From positions 81,981 to 145,980 of the forward strand of contig JBPOFN010000005.1 of the NCBI GenBank assembly GCA_051251725.1: a stretch of 64,000 nucleotides of DNA. Direction: 5' to 3'. A program made the position numbers and the translations under genes. This document shows positions 8,799 to 15,673 of the stretch, in pieces. The DNA comes from JALZUE01 sp051251725. Lineage in GTDB: Bacteria; Pseudomonadota; Gammaproteobacteria; Enterobacterales; Alteromonadaceae. The first letter of the stretch is position 1. Each line of letters begins with the position of its first letter. A model generated the notes under the pieces. That model saw only the letters and a program-made list of their open reading frames with translations. It was not told the DNA's origin and did not search any database.

Positions 8799-9014
8799 GA
8801 CTTCTCAGCAACACACGTCGACCAGTTAATTAACTACTTTAACTTCATGAAAATATAGGGATTAACATTATTTTTAAATTAGGATATTACTGAGAAGTCT
8901 TAGTAATATCCTTGCACCGACAGGTTTTAAATATTTGGGTTTCTAATGCTTTGAAATTATGGGATATTAATGAGAATTAAATAAGTTTTATGGGACGGAC
9001 ATTACTGAGAAGTA
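8799..9014. mobile_element. MITE-like relic with imperfect terminal inverted repeats
   Basis: The left end reads ACTTCTCAGCAACACACGTC (from 8800). The complement of the right end reads ACTTCTCAGTAATGTCCGTC (ending at 9013), an imperfect terminal inverted repeat. Internally ATTACTGAGAAGT occurs at 8886 and again at 9001, with a degenerate copy at 8966, and GGATATTACT (8882) pairs with AGTAATATCC (8901) as a hairpin. No transposase is encoded. It sits immediately before the integron cassettes. Confidence 0.45.
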
Positions 9015-9052
9015 TCCATAATAAGCTGTTAGGGCACCAAGGAAGTTCTGCT

Positions 9053-9449
9053 ATGAAATATATCACCGCAGTTTTTTTCTTTTCTATCATTAAATGTGAT
9101 TGCAGTAGATGGTTTGGTTACACAATTTGTTATAACTAAAACAATCAAAATATCTGAAGAATCGGAAACGCGTCAAATTTATAATAATGCGGTATTAGTT
9201 AACTTTAATGATGTTCATTCAATTGATTTTAAAGGTCAATATACATTCAAAATAACTACTCGTACCGACGACTTTAAGAAAGTGAACATGTTAATCAACC
9301 TTAAAGATATCGACAGGTAAACATATTATGTGGGTGGTCACGCTATGGATTTATCGGTAGGAGACTCGACAAGCTTTGAGTTGAATCTTAGCAATACAAA
9401 TATAACATACAGCGTAGAGCTTGATACGTCATATGGTAAGTTGCCTTAG
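9053..9449 (+). pseudogene. Cassette 1: secreted hypothetical protein, frameshifted and interrupted by a stop
   Basis: ATG at 9053 follows AGGAAG and opens a signal peptide, but the frame runs into stops after 28 codons. Deleting one T from the seven-T run at 9072-9078 joins it to the long frame and gives MKYITAVFSFLSLNVIAVDG, a normal signal peptide leading into 75 more codons that end at TAA 9318-9320. The same frame continues after that TAA with TYYVGGHAMDLSVGDSTSFE and on to TAG at 9447-9449. A CAA-to-TAA change would explain the internal stop. The predicted beta-rich product resembles nothing I recognise. It could instead be phase-variable or contain a sequencing error in the homopolymer. 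Confidence 0.6.
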
Positions 9450-9496
9450 TTGCTTAAACGGACAAAAAACAGCTGGCTTTTAATTAGGCGTTAGCT
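9450..9496 (+). repeat. attC site of cassette 1 (short, degenerate 5' end)
   Basis: TTGCTTAAACGGACAAAAAA is followed by CAGCTGGCTTTT and ends in GGCGTTAGC (R' GTTAGCT at 9490-9496). It shares the core with the later sites but lacks the TTCGTCGC segment, and its R'' box is degenerate. Confidence 0.65.
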
Positions 9497-9516
9497 TACA
9501 AGGAAGTATTCAAGCA

Positions 9517-9906
9517 TTGGCAACTCTAATTGGTTTTGTCTTATTATTCATTCCCCTTGTGGCAATGGATTATTATTCACATAAAGAGTTCGATTTATCG
9601 CTTTCTGATAACCTTAAAAAGTGGCGTGTAGCTAAATACACCGCTATTTTAATTGTATTTTTATATTGTATTCACCTTTTAATAAATGGTCATGAATATG
9701 TGATAATGGATGAGCACCAAAATACAACCTACTTAGAAGACTGGTTTAGATGTTTAGCTGGGATAGTTTATTCTAAACCTGCGGGTTACTGCCTTAGTGA
9801 GTCTAGCTCACCTTACGGAACTGACATGAAAGAAGATTATGCTTTCATTATTGGTTGGCTTGGCTTGTTATATTTTACTTGGGTAGTGTTTCTAGAGAGT
9901 TTGTAA
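9517..9906 (+). CDS. Cassette 2: integral membrane protein, unknown
   Basis: A 129-residue protein starting at TTG 9517, with AAGGAAG upstream at 9500-9506 (a rather long spacing, so the start is uncertain). It has three hydrophobic helices: about 2-18, 42-58 and 107-126. The loop between the second and third contains two cysteines (WFRCLAG and AGYCLSE). No family recognised. The stop codon overlaps the R'' box of the following attC, as is usual for cassette genes. Confidence 0.7.
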   Translation: MATLIGFVLLFIPLVAMDYYSHKEFDLSLSDNLKKWRVAKYTAILIVFLYCIHLLINGHEYVIMDEHQNTTYLEDWFRCLAGIVYSKPAGYCLSESSSPYGTDMKEDYAFIIGWLGLLYFTWVVFLESL

Positions 9907-9991
9907 GCTAACAAGAACTAAAAACAGCTGGCTATTGCCCCTTCGTCGCTAATTTTAACTAACTATTTTACCGCTTATAAAAGCGTTAGTA
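9906..9991 (+). repeat. attC site of cassette 2
   Basis: R'' AGCTAAC (9906-9912) and R' GTTAGTA (9985-9991) are nearly complementary and bracket an 86-bp site with the shared ACAGCTGGCT and TTCGTCGCTAATTTT core and the AAAGCG-TTAG right end. Confidence 0.82.
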
Positions 9992-10002
9992 AGAACCTAA
10001 CT

Positions 10003-10545
10003 ATGATCAAAATTCCACATACGGATAATATTTTTGAAATCATCCCATTTTTAACCGAATCGGAATGCTTGGAGTACATTCTTTTTAGTGAACAATCTGG
10101 TTATGAAATTGCGGATGTTCAACTTGAAAATAGTAGGGAACATTTATCAAACATTAGAAATAATGAAAGATATGATTATTTTTCTGATGAATTAGCTTCT
10201 GAGCTTTGGAAACGACTAGATGGCCATCTATTCCCTCTGTTTTTGGGTAAAAAGGCTGTAAATTTATCGCCCCATTTTCGTTTTTATAAGTATCAAAGTG
10301 GTCAAAAATTTAATATGCACAAAGATGGTCGCCAAAAAATAAATGACAACGAAACTCTGTTTACTTTTTTAATTTACCTGAACGATAATTATACTGGCGG
10401 TAACACTGAGTTTCGCTCAGAAAATTTATCTATTCAGCCTAAAGTAGGTTCAGCTCTATGTTTTGAACATCATGAATGGCATCAAGGTTCGGTTGTAACT
10501 TCAGGCATAAAATATATTTTACGTACCGATGTAGTCTATTGCTAA
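10003..10545 (+). CDS. Cassette 3: prolyl-4-hydroxylase-like 2OG/Fe(II) dioxygenase
   Basis: A 180-residue single-domain protein of the P4Hc/2OG-FeII oxygenase family, which hydroxylates peptidyl or small-molecule substrates using 2-oxoglutarate, O2 and Fe(II). The iron triad is H106 and D108 (NMHKDGR) and H160 (EWHQGS). The 2-oxoglutarate-binding lysine is probably K170 (SGIKYILRTDV). FTFLIYLNDNYTGGNTEFR is the characteristic core strand pair. No signal peptide, so it is cytoplasmic. The substrate cannot be inferred. It is flanked by attC sites on both sides. Confidence 0.85.
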   Translation: MIKIPHTDNIFEIIPFLTESECLEYILFSEQSGYEIADVQLENSREHLSNIRNNERYDYFSDELASELWKRLDGHLFPLFLGKKAVNLSPHFRFYKYQSGQKFNMHKDGRQKINDNETLFTFLIYLNDNYTGGNTEFRSENLSIQPKVGSALCFEHHEWHQGSVVTSGIKYILRTDVVYC

Positions 10546-10638
10546 CAAGAACTTTAAGCAGGCAAAAAACAGTTGGCTTTTGCTCGTTCGTCGCTAATTT
10601 TAGCCTACAATTTTTCGCCGCTTAGCAAGGCGTTATAT
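10540..10638 (+). repeat. attC site of cassette 3
   Basis: R'' TGCTAAC (10540-10546, overlapping the stop codon) and R' GTTATAT (10632-10638) bracket 99 bp. It contains CAGGCAAAAAACAGTTGGC, TTCGTCGCTAATTTTAGCC and the vibrio-type right end CGCTTAGCAAGGCGTTA. It is the clearest attC in the array. Confidence 0.88.
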
Positions 10639-10651
10639 TTCAGGGGAAATT

Positions 10652-11083
10652 TTGACTATATATTTCTATACAAAACTTGATGAGTTTGGTGAATTTTCAA
10701 ACTTTTCTAAACATGGTGTTGAAATGGATGGGGTTTGGTGGGAAACAGTCGAACATTTTTTCCAAGCTCAAAAGTTTGAAAATAATGAACATCGTGAAGC
10801 TATTCGAAATGCTTATAATTCAAAACAAGCTGCCGAATTAGGTCGTAGCCGCAAAGTACCTATCCGAGAGGATTGGGAATTGATCAAAGACAATATTATG
10901 TATCAAGCAGTCTTAAAGAAATTTCAAACTCACGATTCGCTTAGAGCAAAACTTATCTCTACAGGTAATCAAGGTATAGTTGAAAATGCACCCGGAGATT
11001 ATTACTGGGGTTGTGGTAAAACAGGAACAGGTTTAAATAAGTTAGGCTTGATTCTAATGAAAGTAAGATCTGTATTGGCATAA
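10652..11083 (+). CDS. Cassette 4: NADAR-domain (YbiA-like) N-glycosidase
   Basis: A 143-residue protein consisting almost entirely of the NADAR/YbiA domain (DUF1768): FGEFSNFSKH, WWETVEHFFQAQKF, AAELGRSRKVPIREDWE and the C-terminal YYWGCGKTGTGLNKLG. Characterised family members hydrolyse N-glycosidic bonds: E. coli YbiA acts on early riboflavin intermediates, and other NADAR proteins remove ADP-ribose from guanine, including as antitoxins. The start is TTG at 10652 with AGGGGA just upstream. No partner toxin gene is in the cassette. Family is firm, substrate unknown. Confidence 0.9.
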   Translation: MTIYFYTKLDEFGEFSNFSKHGVEMDGVWWETVEHFFQAQKFENNEHREAIRNAYNSKQAAELGRSRKVPIREDWELIKDNIMYQAVLKKFQTHDSLRAKLISTGNQGIVENAPGDYYWGCGKTGTGLNKLGLILMKVRSVLA

Positions 11084-11172
11084 CTGCAACATAAGTCATT
11101 ACAATAAAGAAAAAAAGGTTGGCTTTCGTTCACGCCTCATTTATTTTATTGTCGCTCAGCAAAGCGTTAGCA
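11078..11172 (+). repeat. attC site of cassette 4
   Basis: It starts near GCATAAC/CTGCAAC (11078-11090), carries AAAGGTTGGCTTTCGTTC and TTGTCGCTCAGCAAAGCG, and ends in R' GTTAGCA (11166-11172). The exact R'' box is ambiguous. Confidence 0.75.
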
Positions 11173-11187
11173 ATCTCGGAGACTATT

Positions 11188-11763
11188 TTGAAACTTGAGG
11201 CTTCATTAATTTTATCAGTTGTTCTTGTTTTTCAAGGGTGCACACATACCCGTGTCAAACCCGAAAACCATATATTTCAAGGAGAGACGGTTCCTATAAA
11301 GGTTCAATCACAAGCCTTAGCTAATTACCGTTATATTCCAATTATTAACTCTCGATCTATAGTGGTCAGTGTTTTTTCTAAAGAGCAGCATTGTGCGAAT
11401 AACTTTAACCAACAAGCGAAGTATTTATATAGCCAAGAGCTACTAAAAGAATCTCCATCAAAAACACTAAAGTTACCAAAAGATAAAGATGTTTATATTA
11501 AAGTAAGTAATCATTGGGCTACGCCAGGAGCGGCACAAATTGATTGCTTTCAAGTTCTTTCATTTAAAACAGAGATGAATAAACGTTATGAATTAGAAAT
11601 GGACATAACTAACTCAAATTTTCCCCGCGGTTACAAATGCCCATTGCAAATAAAAGCCTACCAAGAAAATAAGCGATCAGATGTTTTAAACTTAAAAGAT
11701 TTAACACCACAATATGAGTTATTTATTGACGGTAAATCTAACGCTGCTAAATGTGAAAGCTAA
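11188..11763 (+). CDS. Cassette 5: putative lipoprotein, unknown
   Basis: I place the start at TTG 11188, after the attC site, because GGAG lies 6-7 bp upstream; the open frame extends further back only by running through the attC. The 191-residue product begins MKLEASLILSVVLVFQGCTH, a short hydrophobic leader ending in an FQGC sequence, which is an imperfect but plausible lipobox. The body has several cysteines (QHCANNF, QIDCFQV, GYKCPLQ, AKCES) and is predicted beta-rich. No family recognised. Its stop overlaps AGCTAAC, the left end of an attC that is otherwise missing. Confidence 0.7.
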   Translation: MKLEASLILSVVLVFQGCTHTRVKPENHIFQGETVPIKVQSQALANYRYIPIINSRSIVVSVFSKEQHCANNFNQQAKYLYSQELLKESPSKTLKLPKDKDVYIKVSNHWATPGAAQIDCFQVLSFKTEMNKRYELEMDITNSNFPRGYKCPLQIKAYQENKRSDVLNLKDLTPQYELFIDGKSNAAKCES

Positions 11764-11779
11764 CAATCAATTCAAGTGA
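11758..11779 (+). repeat. Truncated attC (left end only) after cassette 5
   Basis: AGCTAACAATCAATTCAAG has the R'' box and left spacing of the other sites, but no TGGC core and no GCGTTA right end follow. The next gene starts 23 bp on, so the rest of this attC seems deleted. Confidence 0.5.
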
Positions 11780-11801
11780 TATTTTTTACTAGGAGGCTCT
11801 A

Positions 11802-12008
11802 ATGAATAAATTCATAACTTTAATCAATGTGGCAGGTAAAGGTTTGTTGGCTGGTGCGGGTGCGACACTTTTTGGCCTAGTATTTTTTTCCTTATCATTT
11901 AGTAATCAAGAGCCATTAAATATAGGTTCACTTGTCGCCATTACTTCAGGTTTAGCTTGTGTTTTTATGGCCTTTAATTTTAAAGCATGGCAGATAAAAC
12001 GTAAATAG
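11802..12008 (+). CDS. Small two-helix membrane protein
   Basis: A 68-residue protein with two hydrophobic helices (about 12-31 and 40-59) and a basic C-terminus (KAWQIKRK). It has an excellent ribosome binding site (AGGAGG, 11791-11796). It is followed by a truncated attC, so it was probably the last cassette gene of the array or shares a cassette with the lipoprotein upstream. No family recognised. Confidence 0.65.
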   Translation: MNKFITLINVAGKGLLAGAGATLFGLVFFSLSFSNQEPLNIGSLVAITSGLACVFMAFNFKAWQIKRK

Positions 12009-12047
12009 AACAAAACACTCAAACGGACATACAACCGTTGGCTTTTG
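12008..12047 (+). repeat. Truncated attC at the right end of the array
   Basis: GAACAAAACACTCAAACGG, then ACATACAACCGTTGGCTTTTGG, match the left half of the array's attC consensus. The right half with GCGTTA is absent, marking the eroded boundary of the cassette region. Confidence 0.6.
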
Positions 12048-12150
12048 GTAAATAAAATCGCTACTGGGGTTAACAAAATCACCCTATTTATGGTCAGATG
12101 GCCAGTAAGAGCTAAACTTAGTAGTAAGCCGGAGCAAAGGAGGGATAATA

Positions 12151-12654
12151 ATGGATAGGTTTTTAAAGCTAACAACCAAGCTAACCAACCCTAGTATTTC
12201 TACCAAAGACAAACTAAATGAAATTTGCCTGACCACCGCTGCTATTATTCAAGGTACCAGTAGAGTGAGTTTATGGCGATTTACTGAAAATTTTGACGCG
12301 ATAACATGCACAATTTGTTATGACTTAAATGAAGGAAGCTTTACCTCTGAACAAGTGCTACATAAAAGTGACTATACTGAATATTTCACCGCGATTTTAG
12401 CGCACGAAGTGATTAATGCAGCCGATGCCAGAGCACACCCCGCAACTAAGTGTTTTACTACCACTTATTTTAAACCACTCAAAATATATTCATTATTAGA
12501 TTTTATTTTGTACCGCGATTTTCAACCATATGGCGTTATCTGCTGTGAAAGTGTGAATAAGTCAGTTAATTGGACTGATGAAGATGTCGAGTCATTAAAA
12601 CGTATCGCAAGATCCAGCTCAATGTATTTCACCCCGACAGAAGGTAGCGATTAA
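12151..12654 (+). CDS. GAF-domain protein
   Basis: A stand-alone GAF domain of 167 residues: helix 1-35 with KDKLNEICLTTAAIIQGTSRVSLWRF, a central RDFQPYGVICCES strand pair and a C-terminal NWTDEDVESLKRIARS helix. GAF domains bind small ligands or cyclic nucleotides and mediate dimerisation; no output domain is attached. The ATG at 12151 has AGGAGG 8 bp upstream. It lies just outside the cassette region, with the next gene 74 bp downstream on the same strand. Confidence 0.8.
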   Translation: MDRFLKLTTKLTNPSISTKDKLNEICLTTAAIIQGTSRVSLWRFTENFDAITCTICYDLNEGSFTSEQVLHKSDYTEYFTAILAHEVINAADARAHPATKCFTTTYFKPLKIYSLLDFILYRDFQPYGVICCESVNKSVNWTDEDVESLKRIARSSSMYFTPTEGSD

Positions 12655-12728
12655 ACATTTTGTCGCGCAGTGAGATAAAGCTAAGCTAATTTAATTAAAC
12701 CAACAACAGATTAAAGTGCCAAGGTAAC

Positions 12729-13451
12729 ATGCAAAAACATAAAAAAATCAAATGCCTATTCTGCCTGTTTGTTGTTAGCGCTATGGCATTTATCACGGTT
12801 AAAGCCGCCGCTGTGCAAGCGCCTTTAGTTTTCACCCAAACCTACTTAGGTGAGAATTTTTTATGTGCTCAAAACGCCTTAAAAATAGCTTATGCTGAAT
12901 TGGATCGAGAAGTAACCTTTTTAACCCTACCAAGTAAACGCGCGTTAAAATACGCCAATGAAGGTAAAGCCGATGGCGAAATGATTCGGGTACATGGTGT
13001 TGAAAAAGACTACCCAAATTTGGTTAAAATTCCGGTTCCTATTTGTGAAGTTGACTCAGTCATGATTGCCAATGAAAAAGTTAATATTTCAACTTATGAA
13101 GATATAAAAAAATATCGCTTAGGGATCACTATTGGTTTTGTTGATCACGAAAACTTAGTTAAACAATATAATATAAAAGCCGTGAAAGTTGTGAAAAATG
13201 AAATTCTGATCAAAATGATTTTACGCGACCGGGTCGATGTTATTTTTCTTACTAAAAGTGACGCTGAAAAATTAATCAAATCATCAAAAAAAGTTAACCT
13301 AAAAATTCTTGCTGGTTTAAGTAGGCAGCTATTTCTCTATCACTATCTTCACAAAAATCATCAGACTCTAATTCCCAAAATAACCGAACAACTAACGCTA
13401 ATGCAGCTGAATAAACAGCTTAATTTGTCGGATATTAAATCAAATCAATAA
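12729..13451 (+). CDS. Periplasmic solute-binding protein (SBP_bac_3-like)
   Basis: A 240-residue secreted protein. A signal peptide (about 1-28, ending VKAAAVQA) is followed by a type II periplasmic binding fold of the amino-acid-binding (SBP_bac_3) kind: LNA-like ALKIAYAELDREVTF, the two-lobe hinge around 110-130 and the DRVDVIFLTKSDAEKLI helix. No ABC permease genes are adjacent, as is common for the many orphan SBP_bac_3 proteins of Alteromonadales. Ligand unknown. Confidence 0.75.
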   Translation: MQKHKKIKCLFCLFVVSAMAFITVKAAAVQAPLVFTQTYLGENFLCAQNALKIAYAELDREVTFLTLPSKRALKYANEGKADGEMIRVHGVEKDYPNLVKIPVPICEVDSVMIANEKVNISTYEDIKKYRLGITIGFVDHENLVKQYNIKAVKVVKNEILIKMILRDRVDVIFLTKSDAEKLIKSSKKVNLKILAGLSRQLFLYHYLHKNHQTLIPKITEQLTLMQLNKQLNLSDIKSNQ

Positions 13452-13475
13452 AACGCGCTGACGATAAGTGCCGAC

Positions 13476-15203
13476 TTAGAATGGCGCATCACATTGAAAG
13501 TGCATTGCTTTTTTCGTCAGCGGATGTTCAAAACTTAACGACTCGGCATGTAAATGTAAGCGATTCGCGGCATGGCCATAATGATCATCACCAACGATAG
13601 GTGAATTTAAGCCTAATTGATGAGCGGCATGCACTCGCAACTGATGTGTTCGACCGGTTTTGGGATAAAAATAAACCTTAGTTTGTCCCGAGTTTTTTTC
13701 GATCACTTGCCAGTATGTTTCAGCACTTTTACCGTGTTGATAACACACTAACTGGCGCGGTTTATCGTCTAGGTCTAAACGCAGTGGTAAAAAAACATGG
13801 CCTTCATCCGCTGATAAGTCGCCGTCTAATAACGCGACATAACGTTTTTTAACCGTTCGTTTAATAAATTGTTGCTGTAATTTTTTATTCGCGATTTTAT
13901 TGAGTGTTAACACCATTAAGCCTGAAGTCGACATATCTAAGCGATGAACAATTATCGGGCCCGTCGCATCCGGAAATAAGGTTTTCATGCGGGTATAAAC
14001 ACTGTCTTGAATATTTATCCCCGGCACTGATAAAAACTCAGCTGGTTTATTAATAACAACAATATCTTGGTCTTGATAAACAATTTCAAATTGTTGATTT
14101 TCAGCCGGATTAGTTAACAGCGGATTAGTCATCACATCCATGCCCGAGATCATATGTCCTAATATTGGCTGACATTTGCTATAACACGACGGATAAAAGT
14201 TACCTTGTCGTCGAATCGCTGATTTAGGCGACTGACCCCACCAAAACTCTGCCATCGCAATCGGGGTTAATTGATTTTTAAAGGCATATTGTAATAATTT
14301 TGGCGCTGCACATTCACCCGCTCCCGCCGGCGGCACTTGATTCGGCGTAGCTCGAAATATTTCACTCAAGTTTTTTTCTTGTTGTTTGATATTAAGAAAA
14401 GTATATTTTTTAAAAATTATTTTTTGTAATTTATTCGACAGATTTTTTCGCCGTTTTTTAAGGGCAAGAATTTCATCGGTTAAATGAGTTAATGCTTGTT
14501 GAGTTATCGCTATCTTAGCTAACCAATGTTCTTTAAGCGCTTTTAACTGCTTTTTTTCAGCAATACTGGCTAGGTTCATTTGCTTTAATTGCTCAGCTGC
14601 GTGCTCTGTCTCGCTATCATGTGCTAATGCCGCACGGTTTAGCTTTCTAACTTTTCGAGTAGCTCTAATAATGGCTTGGTGCTCAGCAATTGCCTGCTCT
14701 TGTTGCTGGCTCTCAAGTGCTAAAACATCAGTGAGGCGTGTGAGTGCTTCGTTACTTTCTAAGGCGATTATTTGCTCATTAAGCTCATTAACTATTTGTT
14801 GTTGTTCAATAAAATAATCGTCTTTAATTGACAGATCAAAAACCGGTGGAACAAAACCGGCAAGTTCATTATGGTTGGCGACATTACCTGAGTAGGCACA
14901 GATAAAACCAAGTTCATCGTACTTATTTTTTACCACTAACACACCAAACATTTTACCAACACCGTCATGATGTTGATTAGCTGAAAACGCTGTTTTCCAA
15001 TCATCATGTGCAACTAAACGCTGCTGTAACTGCTGTGCGGCCAGTAAAGAAAGTGGATCAGGTTGATAATAAAAAGGGAAGGTGAATTTTTTCGGTATTT
15101 GATAAGCACCAATATCCTGCTGAAACTTAGTAAATAACGCATCAGAACTGCTACCGCTGCCGGCTAATTTATCTTGATTGTCCAAACCCATATCACCACT
15201 CAT
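13476..15203 (-). CDS. RluA-family RNA pseudouridine synthase with long N-terminal extension
   Basis: A 575-residue protein. The C-terminal ~205 residues form the RluA catalytic domain: YQDQDIVVINKPAEFLSVPG, then HRLDMSTSGLMVL with the catalytic aspartate, and TGRTHQLRVH. The N-terminal ~370 residues hold an unrelated domain, a long Glu/Gln/Lys-rich coiled coil (about 130-280) and a segment with APKLLQYAF before the synthase. RluA proteins isomerise uridine in rRNA or tRNA. The large N-terminal version is found in several marine gammaproteobacteria; its specific target is not predictable from sequence. Confidence 0.88.
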   Translation of the reverse strand: MSGDMGLDNQDKLAGSGSSSDALFTKFQQDIGAYQIPKKFTFPFYYQPDPLSLLAAQQLQQRLVAHDDWKTAFSANQHHDGVGKMFGVLVVKNKYDELGFICAYSGNVANHNELAGFVPPVFDLSIKDDYFIEQQQIVNELNEQIIALESNEALTRLTDVLALESQQQEQAIAEHQAIIRATRKVRKLNRAALAHDSETEHAAEQLKQMNLASIAEKKQLKALKEHWLAKIAITQQALTHLTDEILALKKRRKNLSNKLQKIIFKKYTFLNIKQQEKNLSEIFRATPNQVPPAGAGECAAPKLLQYAFKNQLTPIAMAEFWWGQSPKSAIRRQGNFYPSCYSKCQPILGHMISGMDVMTNPLLTNPAENQQFEIVYQDQDIVVINKPAEFLSVPGINIQDSVYTRMKTLFPDATGPIIVHRLDMSTSGLMVLTLNKIANKKLQQQFIKRTVKKRYVALLDGDLSADEGHVFLPLRLDLDDKPRQLVCYQHGKSAETYWQVIEKNSGQTKVYFYPKTGRTHQLRVHAAHQLGLNSPIVGDDHYGHAANRLHLHAESLSFEHPLTKKAMHFQCDAPF

Positions 15204-15673
15204 ACCGCTACATTAATTACATTGATAGTTCTGCTAGCGTAATTTTAACGCGAAACCACCTCAGTCACTAATGCTTAATATTTTTGCCTTACATTTTCCC
15301 GACAACTTGCGCAATAATTTTGAACAAGGGTAAAACAAAAATTTAATTGCAGTAACCAGATTTAATAATATCTTTTGCCCCGCTAAATTTAGTGCCTGTA
15401 TTTTATTCTTGGCGGCGCAACGTCTTAGATGAACACTAACTGTGGCCATAAAACAGTAAAAAAAACAGATTAAAATATTAATAACAACAGTTGCTTATCT
15501 GTGAAGTTACAAAGAGATGCAACGAAGACAATTCCCATATATTGCTTTCATTTTAAGCAATCAGTTCTACACTCTATACAAAGTAATTGTTTTTTTAGCC
15601 GTTTACCGTCAGTTATAGCGCTCAAAATACGACTCACGTTAATTTATATAACCGCTTTGGAATTAAATCACAT
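15204..15673. other. Intergenic region between divergent rluA-like and MCP genes
   Basis: About 470 bp holding the promoters of both flanking genes. A 62-codon minus-strand frame (15261-15449) is open but has no convincing ribosome binding site or recognisable product. No hairpin or operator stands out. Confidence 0.4.

Larger units (their letters stand above)
9028..12047 (+). mobile_element. Integron gene-cassette array without integrase (CALIN)
   Basis: Six small genes, all on the plus strand, are separated by related 50-100-bp spacers with attC character. Each spacer starts with a YTAAC-like R'' box at or just after the stop codon, contains a shared core (ACAGYTGGCTTTTGC, then TTCGTCGCTAATTTT), and ends with GCGTTA, the R' core site where IntI recombines. 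Clear sites end at 9496, 9991, 10638 and 11172; two more at the end are truncated. A half-matching R' (GTTAGGG, 9028) precedes the first cassette. No tyrosine recombinase or attI is visible, so it fits a cluster of attC sites lacking an integrase, probably left from a larger sedentary integron. Confidence 0.82.

Noticed and set aside
8623..8814. 63-codon minus-strand ORF upstream of lexA
   Set aside because: No convincing ribosome binding site or recognisable product; it overlaps the left end of the MITE-like relic and is likely chance.
9028..9034. attI site or intact R' before the first cassette
   Set aside because: GTTAGGG matches GTTRRRY at only six of seven positions and no integrase or attI-like binding sites lie nearby; treated as a possible remnant only.
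11906..12175. 89-codon minus-strand ORF across the array's right end
   Set aside because: It runs antisense through the two-helix membrane gene and truncated attC, both better supported; no family resemblance.
15261..15449. 62-codon minus-strand ORF in the rluA-like/MCP gap
   Set aside because: Basic composition, no ribosome binding site, no known family; left as intergenic.
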